From Nitrospirota bacterium (GTDB taxonomy: Bacteria > Nitrospirota > Nitrospiria > SBBL01 > Manganitrophaceae), in the NCBI GenBank assembly GCA_023248505.1, contig JAHFEM010000024.1:1-10256 (forward strand): a DNA stretch of 10,256 nucleotides, in the 5' to 3' direction. Positions 1-6,523 of this stretch are shown one piece after another. The position numbers and the translations under genes were made by a program. The first letter of the stretch is position 1. The number at the start of each line of letters is the position of its first letter. The notes under the pieces were generated by a model. It was not told where the DNA came from. It saw only the letters and a list, made by a program, of their open reading frames with translations, and made no database searches.

Positions 1-1082
1 TGTACCGAGACGATCTGCGGCCGATCAATCGGCTCCCCGATCCGGCTGCAGAGCCAAACCTCCACCCCACGCAATCCGTAGACCTGAGAATAGATCCCGT
101 GAGCCAAGAGGTGGCTGAGGACATTGTAGATCTTCCCCACATGGCTCACCGGATTCTTTGCGGCAGCGGCCTCTGAGCCCCGCGGTCGATGAAGGGAGAT
201 GAGACCGTTGACCTGGTTGCCCCGACCCACCTCTCCGGAGTCGGCATCCTCCGCCGAGGTGCCGAGGACCGAGAGATAGATTCCCTCCAATCCGGCCCCT
301 CGGCGGTCGAGGGTGTTCAGACTGACGGTAATCTCTTTGATCATACCGAGTTGGCTCTTCATGTAGACCAGCAAGGCCTCATGCACTGTCTCCTTGCGCC
401 GGAAGTAATCGGCCTCGCTTTCCACATATCGGTCGATGAGAGGGACCGCCACGGTGAGATCGAGCCGTCGTCCTCTGCGAATCCCCATCACCTTGACATC
501 TTCTCCTGTTTCGGGAAAGCGGGTTTTGAAGGGAGGGGAATTGAGGTGTCGCTCGGCGGCAAGGACCAACCGTTCGGTCTCGCTCAAGGGGGTGTATCCG
601 ACCGCCGCGGAGGTGTCGTTTGCCGGCAGCAGACCCTCCCCTCGCTGAAAAAGACTCGCCAGCGCTTCGGAACCGGGCTTCAGTTCGACCTGATACGCTA
701 GATGGCGGTCGGGATCGACATGAGGAAGATTTTCCCGGAACCATCCCTTCGCCGACGAGATCGCAATCTCGGCGACATCGATCGTCTCCCCGCTCCATTC
801 GGAAGTCGCCCGATCGCCGATCACCAGCCGCATCGGCTCCAGAACCCGTCCTCCACCGAAGCGCCGCTCCACCTGCCCCGCCACAAGAAGTCCCTTGTCG
901 CAGTTGAAGTGAAGAAGCGTGCCGAAGCGATCGAGGTAGGCGCGGGAGAGCGATTGCGAGATCCGCTCCAAGACGGCGTCGCAGATCGTGTCGGGGTGTC
1001 CCCGCCCCTTGCGCTCCACGATCTCGATTTCCCTCTCCGCCACGGTCGGACCCGCGGCCTGTTGGATATAAATATTATTCAT
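1..1082 (-). CDS. mat: Archaeal-type S-adenosylmethionine synthetase (methionine adenosyltransferase), C-terminus off the window
   Basis: Makes S-adenosylmethionine from methionine and ATP in the cytoplasm. I translated 360 residues from ATG at 1082-1080. The frame stays open to the left edge, so about 40 residues are missing relative to the usual length near 400. Seen in the sequence: IVERKGRGHPDTICD at residues 21-35, RRFGGGRV at 73-80, ANDTSAAVGYTPLSETERLV at 154-173, GEDVKVMG at 193-200, GTSAEDADSGEVGRGNQVNG at 274-293 and AAAAKNPVSHVGKIYNVLS at 305-323. These are hallmarks of the archaeal AdoMet synthetase family (Pfam PF01941), not of ordinary bacterial MetK. The usual DTSFGVGY appears here as DTSAAVGY. 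The start codon overlaps the stop of the upstream kinase (ATGA), which suggests translational coupling. It is the last gene seen in the minus-strand operon. Confidence 0.93.
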   Translation of the reverse strand, partial: MNNIYIQQAAGPTVAEREIEIVERKGRGHPDTICDAVLERISQSLSRAYLDRFGTLLHFNCDKGLLVAGQVERRFGGGRVLEPMRLVIGDRATSEWSGETIDVAEIAISSAKGWFRENLPHVDPDRHLAYQVELKPGSEALASLFQRGEGLLPANDTSAAVGYTPLSETERLVLAAERHLNSPPFKTRFPETGEDVKVMGIRRGRRLDLTVAVPLIDRYVESEADYFRRKETVHEALLVYMKSQLGMIKEITVSLNTLDRRGAGLEGIYLSVLGTSAEDADSGEVGRGNQVNGLISLHRPRGSEAAAAKNPVSHVGKIYNVLSHLLAHGIYSQVYGLRGVEVWLCSRIGEPIDRPQIVSV

Positions 1083-1618
1083 GCGGCCCTCGCTGGGAGG
1101 AATCTACGTTTAATCAGCATGGCGACGATTCTTTCCGCTCCGATCTCCGGCGCTTCCCGATCTCCCTTGATCACGACCTCCGGATGAAGCGGCGGCTCAT
1201 AGGCCGCCTGGACGCCGGGGACGGTGGCGGCAGCTCCTTCCTGCGCCTTGCGGTAAATCCCTTTGGGGTCCCGGGCAACGCAGATCGCTAAGGGGGTATC
1301 GACATACAGCTCCAAGAAGCGGGGAATCTCTCTCCTCGCCCGATCGCGGTAGGCGCGGCGGTTGGCCGTCGCATCAAAGATCACCGGGACGCCGTGCTCG
1401 GCGAGGAGCCGGCCGATATAGGCCATCGCTCCGTAGAAAACCTCCCGCTCCTCCTCATCGTAACGAGGATGGGGGGTCAAGATGCGCCGCAGGGCATCGG
1501 ATTCCAGCACCGCCGCACGGATCCCTCGCATTGAAAGCGCCTGGACCAAGGCCGTGGTCAGGGTCGATTTCCCCGATGCCGGCAGGCCGGTGATCCAGAC
1601 GGCAAACCCCGGTTGCAT
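1079..1618 (-). CDS. Adenylylsulfate-kinase-like P-loop kinase
   Basis: A 179-residue P-loop kinase of the APS kinase (CysC) type. That family phosphorylates adenylylsulfate to PAPS. Seen: Walker A GLPASGKS at residues 11-18, ESDALRR at 39-45 in place of DGDNxR, DEEERE at 54-59, and FLELYVDTPLAICVARDPKG at 101-120 followed by IYRKAQEG, which matches the family's C-terminal half well. The ATG at 1618 is chosen because GGAG lies six bases upstream and the P-loop follows at once; a longer frame back to 1693 lies inside the preceding gene. The stop overlaps the next start by ATGA. Oddities: the APS-binding segment SFISPYRADR is replaced by FDATANRRAYRD (81-92), and the FTGI..PYE segment reads VPGVQAAYEPP. 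The fold is secure, but the substrate might not be APS. Confidence 0.85.
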   Translation of the reverse strand: MQPGFAVWITGLPASGKSTLTTALVQALSMRGIRAAVLESDALRRILTPHPRYDEEEREVFYGAMAYIGRLLAEHGVPVIFDATANRRAYRDRARREIPRFLELYVDTPLAICVARDPKGIYRKAQEGAAATVPGVQAAYEPPLHPEVVIKGDREAPEIGAERIVAMLIKRRFLPARAA

Positions 1619-1619
1619 T

Positions 1620-2708
1620 TTACGCTCCACAGTAATCGTTGACCCGCTCGGGGTCGAACGCCGGCGCATCCAGAACCGCCTGCATGAACGCAAAGAGCTT
1701 TCGGCGCACCCCTTCTTCCAAGTTCGGATACCAGAGCGGGCTGGCCATCACCAGACCTCGGAAGGCAAAAAAGGGGGCGGCCACCTCCAAGAGTTCCCGG
1801 TCTCCGCTTCTCTCCAAGTAACGCCTCCAAAAACGGCGAAAGAGTGCTTCAAAATCCCCCTCCAATTGTCCGCTTCGCTGAAGGGAGAAGAAGAGGTAGT
1901 TCATCGTGAGACAGGAAACATCGTCCGCCGAATCCCCCCACTCCCCCCGAGAGCGGTCGAGCACGGTGAAATCGCTCCCCGATCGGAAGAGGATATTCCA
2001 GGGATGAAAATCGCCGTGAACCTGATGGAGCCGATGCGTCCTCCCTTTCAGACGCCACCGCCAGGCGACGCAGCGCTGCTCGATCTCTTCCAGCAGCTTG
2101 GAGGTGATGAACCCATGCCGGGGAGGATAGCTGTCGATCAGACCCATGATGCATTCTCCGTGGCCGACCAACTCCCGAATGCGCCGAACATAAAGGCCCG
2201 GATCGGGCCCGGGAAGGAGATGGATCTCTACCAGGTAATCGCAAAGCGCATCGGCCCGGGCCAGATCCTCTTCCGTGAGCGCCCCCCCATCCCGCAGCCG
2301 GATCAGATCCTTGAAATACCCCTGCCCCTCCGCGTACTCCATCAGGAGAAAGGGCTCTTCGACCCTTCCCAGAGAAAGGAGTCGGCCATCCCGTTGAAGG
2401 CCGCCGACGTCGAGAGAGCGGACGTGGCGCGGGAGCCGGTTGAAGGCGGCGTGCTCCCGGAGCAGCGCCTGGGCGCGGTCGGCCATCTCTTCATGTCCAA
2501 ACGGGCCCGGGCTCATCGTCTCCAGCACGGCGCGGTGACGGCGGCCGGCGACTTCGTAGTGGACATCGATCGGAACGCCGTAGCCGTAGCCCTTGAGGGC
2601 GCCGGTCTGAATCGGTTCGCCCAGCGGCGCCAAGCCGACGATTTTGACGGGCGCTCCCCACAGAGACTCCAGATAGGGTCCCAGGATTTCTTCATGCAGG
2701 TCAGGCAT
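1620..2708 (-). CDS. Aminoglycoside phosphotransferase (APH)-family small-molecule kinase
   Basis: A 362-residue soluble protein with the APH/choline-kinase-like fold, which transfers phosphate from ATP to a small molecule. Seen: hinge LLMEYAEG at 121-128, catalytic loop HGDFHPWNIL at 231-240 (D233 as catalytic base, N238 for metal), and the metal-binding segment VLDRSRGEWGDSADDVSCL at 249-267 with D251 at the DFG-like position. The N-lobe (about 25-65) has APLGEPIQTGALKGYGYG where a glycine-rich loop is expected. The start has AAGGAG eight bases upstream. Only one base separates its stop from the APS-kinase-like gene. The substrate cannot be told from sequence. The operon context points to metabolism rather than antibiotic resistance, an inference. 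Confidence 0.85.
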   Translation of the reverse strand: MPDLHEEILGPYLESLWGAPVKIVGLAPLGEPIQTGALKGYGYGVPIDVHYEVAGRRHRAVLETMSPGPFGHEEMADRAQALLREHAAFNRLPRHVRSLDVGGLQRDGRLLSLGRVEEPFLLMEYAEGQGYFKDLIRLRDGGALTEEDLARADALCDYLVEIHLLPGPDPGLYVRRIRELVGHGECIMGLIDSYPPRHGFITSKLLEEIEQRCVAWRWRLKGRTHRLHQVHGDFHPWNILFRSGSDFTVLDRSRGEWGDSADDVSCLTMNYLFFSLQRSGQLEGDFEALFRRFWRRYLERSGDRELLEVAAPFFAFRGLVMASPLWYPNLEEGVRRKLFAFMQAVLDAPAFDPERVNDYCGA

Positions 2709-2729
2709 GGCGGTTTCTCCTTGGAGATG

Positions 2730-3614
2730 CTAAGCGGTTTTGTTCTCCCTCCTCTCTCGAAGCGCATCGAGGAGAGCATAGGAAACGCGAAGGTTCCCTT
2801 TCCCGACGCCGAGGTCGATCTGCGGCTTGTGCTCGCCGTGAAAATCCGATCCGCCTGTTTTTAGGAGGTTCCACTCATCGGCCAACCGTTCATACCGAAC
2901 AGTCTCTTCCGGGGTGTGGGTGCTGTAGTAAACTTCGACCCCGTCCAGACCGGCTTTGACCAGCCGTTCGAACAATGCGCTGAGTTTTCGATCAGTAAGA
3001 TGGATCGTATTCGGATGGGCTAAAACAGCGATGCCGTTCGCTTCGTGGATCAGCGCGATGCACACTTCCGGAGAGGGTTGAGGCTTCTTGACATAGGCAG
3101 GTTTGCCATCTCCGATATATCTTTCAAAGGCCTCTGTAATCGAGTGAACATATCCCTTCTCCATCAAGACACGCGCGAAATGAGGACGTCCGGGCGGCCT
3201 CCCTCCCGCGGCGGCCGCCACCTCCTCCTCGGTGATCTTGAATCCCATCTCTTGGAGTCTCTGGACGATCTTTGGGTTCCGCTCTCTGCGTGCGGCTTGA
3301 AAAACAGCCAAACGTCGGAGAAAGGAAGGAGAGGTCCGATCGATGAAGAGACCAAGTAAATGCATCGCCCCCTTCGAAAAATCAGCGCTCAACTCCACAC
3401 CGGGGATCACCTCAACTCCGACCTCCTCTCCGACCATCTGCGCTTCCTCAATCCCGTCGATACGGTCATGGTCGGTGAGGGCGATCGCCCGAAGGCCCTT
3501 TTTCTTGCCATACCGAACCAATTCTGCGGGGGTGTAGGTCCCGTCCGAGATGGTGCTGTGGGTATGGAGATCAATCCGGCCGTTCATCTCTCTAATGCGA
3601 CCTTCCGAATTCAT
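2730..3614 (-). CDS. PHP-domain phosphoesterase (TrpH/YciV-like; 3',5'-nucleoside bisphosphate phosphatase or RNase AM type)
   Basis: A metal-dependent phosphoesterase of the PHP superfamily. Seen: IDLHTHSTISDG at 14-25 (metal ligands H17, H19; D24), ALTDHDRIDG at 45-54, PGVELSAD at 71-78 (E74), MHLLGLF at 84-90, RPPGRPHFARVL at 139-150, AVLAHPN at 196-202 and GGSDFHG at 254-260 (D257, H259). This order is that of the TrpH/YciV group, members of which hydrolyse 3',5'-bisphosphonucleotides such as pAp or trim RNA 5' ends. The start is uncertain. ATG at 3614 has GGAG eight bases upstream but overlaps the previous gene by 23 bases. ATG at 3587 starts nearer the first motif and follows the previous stop by four bases. 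About 290 residues is normal for the family. Confidence 0.9.
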   Translation of the reverse strand: MNSEGRIREMNGRIDLHTHSTISDGTYTPAELVRYGKKKGLRAIALTDHDRIDGIEEAQMVGEEVGVEVIPGVELSADFSKGAMHLLGLFIDRTSPSFLRRLAVFQAARRERNPKIVQRLQEMGFKITEEEVAAAAGGRPPGRPHFARVLMEKGYVHSITEAFERYIGDGKPAYVKKPQPSPEVCIALIHEANGIAVLAHPNTIHLTDRKLSALFERLVKAGLDGVEVYYSTHTPEETVRYERLADEWNLLKTGGSDFHGEHKPQIDLGVGKGNLRVSYALLDALRERRENKTA

Positions 3615-3810
3615 CGAGAATTCTCCGGGCGCACTTGAGCTCCTTCACAGCCTGTGTATCAAACCGCGTCAAGCGTTCTCGAAGCTCACTGTCTCCTTCT
3701 AGCAGCCCTTTCCATTCGCCCTGCCGTGCGGACTGAAGGAGCTGTTCCAGCGCCTCTAAGTCTTCCCTCAGAGCAACCACGTCTTCTCGGTAGAACTTCT
3801 CGATCAACAT
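3592..3810 (-). CDS. Small charged helical protein of unknown function (72 aa)
   Basis: A short protein beginning MLIEKFYREDVV, rich in Glu, Arg and Leu with heptad-like spacing (REDLEALEQLLQSAR, then LRERLTRFDTQAVKEL), so probably helical or coiled-coil. No signal peptide, membrane segment or catalytic motif. The ATG at 3810 is preferred because GGGAGG lies five bases upstream; a GTG at 3828 would add six residues and has a poorer site. It overlaps or abuts the start of the PHP gene and so belongs to the same operon. I do not recognise the family. Confidence 0.7.
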   Translation of the reverse strand: MLIEKFYREDVVALREDLEALEQLLQSARQGEWKGLLEGDSELRERLTRFDTQAVKELKCARRILDEFGRSH

Positions 3811-3831
3811 TGATCCTCCCGTTGCCACGGT

Positions 3832-3963
3832 TCAACTGTCTCTAAGTATCCGGATCTCATTTTCTCTAATTATTATGATCGATGGCGTAGGGAAACGCCA
3901 TACCCCTTTTGGGGTCTCTTCAATCAACCGCTTGATTACAATCAGAGATCCGCTGCCCCGCAT
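3832..3963 (-). CDS. Possible 43-residue leader ORF at the head of the minus-strand operon
   Basis: ATG at 3963-3961 has GGAG five bases upstream, with a further AGGAGGG nearer the 5' side. The frame runs 43 codons to TGA at 3834-3832. The product contains GSLIVIKRLIEETPKGVWRF and a beta-like IIIIRENEIRIL. It ends 21 bases before the next gene's start. Two tandem hairpins (3882-3915) lie within it, so the DNA may instead be a structured 5' leader. I do not recognise the peptide. The support is the ribosome binding site, the spacing and the plausible composition only. Confidence 0.4.
   Translation of the reverse strand: MRGSGSLIVIKRLIEETPKGVWRFPTPSIIIIRENEIRILRDS
3882..3915. promoter_or_regulatory. 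Tandem perfect hairpins in the operon leader
   Basis: ATGGCGT (3882-3888) pairs with ACGCCAT (3895-3901) across a six-base loop. Directly next to it ACCCC (3902-3906) pairs with GGGGT (3911-3915) across TTTT. Neither is followed by a T-run on either strand, so they are not simple terminators. They lie about 70-100 bases upstream of the 72-residue gene's start and could act as a leader structure or transcript stabiliser. This function is inference. Confidence 0.5.
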
Positions 3964-4107
3964 GAAATCTCCAATACCCTCCTTTCGGGGGATTGTCCTC
4001 TTCTTCCCTTTCCTTCAGAATAAATGTGATCTTGAAGGTCCATCTGGTTTTGCGAATGAGAGCGATTGAAGATAAACCGATTCATCGAAGAAGAGGAGGA
4101 AGAGACC

Positions 4108-4407
4108 ATGCCGACTTATGTTCTTCTCACACGACTTTCCCCTGAAGCGGTAAAGTCCCCGAAAGACCTCGAGCGGTTGGAGAAAGAGGTCAGCAATAAG
4201 ATCAAGCAGGAATGTAAAGAGGTTCGATGGTTGGAGAACTACGCCCTCTTGGGGCCCTACGATTATCTCGATCTCTTTGAGGCTCCGAACGAGGAGGCCG
4301 CAACCAAGGTGACGATGATCATCCGATCCTTCGGACATGCGACCACGGAGACCTGGACCGCCACCCCCTGGAACCGTTTCCGGGAACTTCTCAAAGAAGT
4401 CGCCTGA
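4108..4407 (+). CDS. GYD-domain protein
   Basis: A 99-residue protein of the GYD family (PF08734), small dimeric alpha/beta-barrel-like proteins of unknown role. Seen: N-terminal PTYVLLTRLSPEAVKSP, the signature LLGPYDYLDLFEAPNEEAA at about 47-65, and the tail ATTETWTATPW. The usual GxYD appears as GPYD. The start at 4108 is chosen because AGGAGG lies nine bases upstream; an earlier ATG at 4066 would add an acidic repeat encoded by the ribosome binding site itself. It is followed 60 bases later by the BON/SRPBCC gene in the same direction, so the two may be co-transcribed. Confidence 0.9.
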   Translation: MPTYVLLTRLSPEAVKSPKDLERLEKEVSNKIKQECKEVRWLENYALLGPYDYLDLFEAPNEEAATKVTMIIRSFGHATTETWTATPWNRFRELLKEVA

Positions 4408-4467
4408 AATCCCCGAGTCGTGCGGGAAAAATGGTTATTGGGGAGTCATGACAGACGGAGGTTGGAA

Positions 4468-5589
4468 ATGAAGAGAAGGCTGAACTTTGTGAGCGGGCTT
4501 GGCCTGGGAGTTGGACTCACCTATCTGTTTGATCCTGATGCGGGGCATCGTCGCCGTGCCATGGCGCGCGATAAAGGGGTGCACCTCATCAATAAAATGA
4601 GCGACGCCATCGACGCAACAGCGCGAGATCTTCAACATCGAATGGTCGGCCTGATAGCGCGGACCCGATCGCGGCTGGTCCGCAAGAAGGTCACCGATGA
4701 AGTATTGGCCGCCCGGGTCAGGTCCAAGATCGGGATCGTGGTTTCCTATCCGCATGCCATCGAGGTCCGTGTGCACGATGGCCGTGTGACATTGACCGGC
4801 CCTGTTTTCAAGGATGAAGTCGATCGACTCCTCTCCACCGTTTCAAAGATACGGGGGGTGACCGGAATAGAGAATAAGCTGAATATCGAAAAAGAGGAGG
4901 GCGCGCCCGGCAGGAGACGAAAGGGAGCCCGGTTTGACTTCATGCAGGAAAACTGGTCCCCGACGACACGGCTGGTGGTGGGAACCGTCGGTGCAGTGGT
5001 ATCCTACTATGGAATGAAACGCCGAGGGCTCTTTCGCGCCGCGGCCGGTACAGTGGGTATCGGCATGATGGCGCGCGCACTGACCAACATGCCGATGAAA
5101 CGGCTGGTCGGAATCGGCGCGGGCTACCGCGCGGTCGACATCAACACGACCATCAACATCGCGGCGCCGGTCGAGAAGGTCTTCGCGTTTTGGGAAAACG
5201 TTGAGAATCTTCCGAAATTCATGCGGAACGTTCGACAAATCCAGAGAAAAGGAGACGATCTATCCCATTGGGTCGTCGCGGGTCCAGCCGGTATCCCGGT
5301 GGAATGGGATGCCGTACGCACCCAGAGGGTCCCGAACAAGATCCTTGCTTGGAAGACCAGGCCCGGATCGATCGTGGAGCATGCCGGGATCATCCATTTC
5401 GATTCCAACCCCGACGGAAGCACGCGTGTCGATATTCACATGTCATACAACCCGCCTGCCGGCGCGATCGGCCATATCGTGGCCACCCTCTTCGGTGCCG
5501 ACCCCAAGAGGGAGTTGGATGAAGATATCGCGAGGATGAAGACCTTCATCGAAAAAGGGATTCTCCCACGGGATGCAGCCGCGGCGTAA
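4468..5589 (+). CDS. BON-domain plus SRPBCC (START-like) domain protein with N-terminal hydrophobic segment
   Basis: A 373-residue protein. Residues 7-20 (FVSGLGLGVGLTYL) form a short hydrophobic stretch followed by FDPDAGHRRRAMARDK, the basic-flanked motif common at the start of such envelope-linked proteins. A BON domain spans about 76-142 (EVRVHDGRVTLTGPVFKDEV then RGVTGIENKLNIEK). A second glycine-rich hydrophobic region covers about 166-218 (VVGTVGAVVSYYG, RAAAGTVGIGMMARAL). An SRPBCC/polyketide-cyclase-like domain covers about 222-365 (VDINTTINIAAPVEKVFAFW, LPKFMRNVRQIQ, SYNPPAGAIGHIVATLFG). BON domains are thought to bind membranes, and SRPBCC domains have a hydrophobic pocket. The start at 4468 has GGAGG seven bases upstream; GTG at 4420 lacks this. 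Function is unknown; a membrane-linked stress role is inference. Confidence 0.85.
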   Translation: MKRRLNFVSGLGLGVGLTYLFDPDAGHRRRAMARDKGVHLINKMSDAIDATARDLQHRMVGLIARTRSRLVRKKVTDEVLAARVRSKIGIVVSYPHAIEVRVHDGRVTLTGPVFKDEVDRLLSTVSKIRGVTGIENKLNIEKEEGAPGRRRKGARFDFMQENWSPTTRLVVGTVGAVVSYYGMKRRGLFRAAAGTVGIGMMARALTNMPMKRLVGIGAGYRAVDINTTINIAAPVEKVFAFWENVENLPKFMRNVRQIQRKGDDLSHWVVAGPAGIPVEWDAVRTQRVPNKILAWKTRPGSIVEHAGIIHFDSNPDGSTRVDIHMSYNPPAGAIGHIVATLFGADPKRELDEDIARMKTFIEKGILPRDAAAA

Positions 5590-5677
5590 TTAGAGATGCA
5601 AAGAGGCGCCGATTTTTCAACTAAGAGAACCGCGGCCTGTCGCCAACTCTTAAAATATATCACAAGCCTCTTCGTGT
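5590..5677. other. Convergent intergenic gap
   Basis: Eighty-eight bases between a plus-strand and a minus-strand stop. No strong hairpin with a T-run is visible on either strand. AAGAGGC near 5602 and GCCTCTT near 5665 are complementary but far apart. Confidence 0.4.
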
Positions 5678-6184
5678 TCAAATCCCACTTGCCATGCGAA
5701 GCGGTCGGAGATGAAAATCGGCCAAACAGGGACAGACGCGACCTGCAAAATCACGAGTATTCATTTTTACAATCTGCCGACGATTTCCCACGGCAAAGGC
5801 GATCTCCTCCTCTTCAAGAAGGGCGAGATCAATGTAGGTGGGAAATTCGTCTCCCTTGTCGAAGGGAGGAATCGTCTCCGGCTCGCATCCCGGGAAAATA
5901 CTCTTCAACTCCACTGTCGTTGCCAGCCGGACTTGACGGGTCCGGAGCGCCTCTTTCATTCTCTCCATATCGATCAACCAGTGGACCGGAAGAACCACTT
6001 TCATGAAGGAATCCTTCACCTTTAAAAGAACCACCTTTGCGATCATTTCTTCCGAAATCCCCAGCGCTTCAGCCAATTCCGAGAGAGGATAGGGTAACCC
6101 GTTTCTCTCGATCCAGACCTCATACGGGATGTTCCGTCTGTCCAAAGAGGTCATGAATTCCCTCAAGACAATGTCTTCAGTCAT
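5678..6184 (-). CDS. YbaK/EbsC-family aminoacyl-tRNA deacylase-like protein
   Basis: A 168-residue protein of the YbaK/ProRS-associated editing fold, whose members hydrolyse mischarged aminoacyl-tRNAs in trans. Seen: IPYEVWIERN at 19-28, LAEALGISEEMIAKVVLLKV at 37-56 with the family's conserved lysine (K50), RLATTVELKSIFPGCEPETI at 86-105 and PPFDKGDEFPTYIDLALL at 106-123, and EIAFAVGNRRQIVKM at 127-141. The usual AGxH turn reads VGNR here, so editing specificity may differ. The C-terminal VCPCLADFHLRPLRM is not typical of the family. ATG at 6184 has GAGGA nearby upstream. It lies downstream of the THUMP and small helical genes on the same strand, with about 105 bases between. Confidence 0.88.
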   Translation of the reverse strand: MTEDIVLREFMTSLDRRNIPYEVWIERNGLPYPLSELAEALGISEEMIAKVVLLKVKDSFMKVVLPVHWLIDMERMKEALRTRQVRLATTVELKSIFPGCEPETIPPFDKGDEFPTYIDLALLEEEEIAFAVGNRRQIVKMNTRDFAGRVCPCLADFHLRPLRMASGI

Positions 6185-6290
6185 CCGATTTCCTCGGCCC
6201 CTGCCTCATCCTTCCCCTACCTTTTTCCGGGACGGCGCTTCGACGTACAATCGGCTCCACCACGCATCTTCAGAGGCCGAATTGAAAATC

Positions 6291-6523
6291 CTACGAAGCT
6301 TTCTTCAGAATTTGAATCGCGTGTGCAATACGAATCAAGCGCGAAGCGCCTTTGCTCACATCGTGAGCGAAAACGAACCCTGCGACGCGCGATGCGCATT
6401 CAACCAGTCCTGAAGGCTCTCCAGAGACAAGGGCTTGTTTCGCGCTTGATGTTGTCTCTTCAAGGCGCGTGACCGTCTCTTCTAACTGTTTGGAAAGGGC
6501 CTTTCTCTTTGCCTTTGACTCAT
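6291..6523 (-). pseudogene. Frameshifted small helical gene downstream of the THUMP gene
   Basis: On the minus strand a frame with strong coding character ends at TAG 6293-6291. It reads KRKALSKQLEETVTRLEETT, then a GLVECASRVAGFVFAHDV segment and finally SRLIRIAHAIQILKKAS. It has no start in its own frame. ATG at 6523-6521 sits exactly where a start would be expected, overlapping the frame-corrected THUMP stop as ATGA, but is in another frame. One extra base in the AAA run at about 6514-6516 would join them into a protein of about 78 residues starting MSQKAKRKAL. The family is not recognised. Either a true frameshift or a one-base sequence deletion. Confidence 0.5.

Noticed and set aside
189..701. 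A 170-codon plus-strand frame
   Set aside because: It is antisense to the methionine adenosyltransferase, whose motifs run through the whole segment.
1620..2708. Antibiotic resistance gene
   Set aside because: The APH fold is shared by many metabolic kinases, and the operon context gives no sign of resistance.
1482..2864. A 460-codon open frame on the plus strand
   Set aside because: It lies antisense to the APH-like, APS-kinase-like and PHP genes, which have clear motifs and ribosome binding sites; the frame is an artefact of high GC.
5660..5700. tRNA T-arm-like sequence GTTCAAATCCC
   Set aside because: The flanking bases do not pair as a T-stem and no acceptor or anticodon arms are found; it is the 3' end of the YbaK-like gene.
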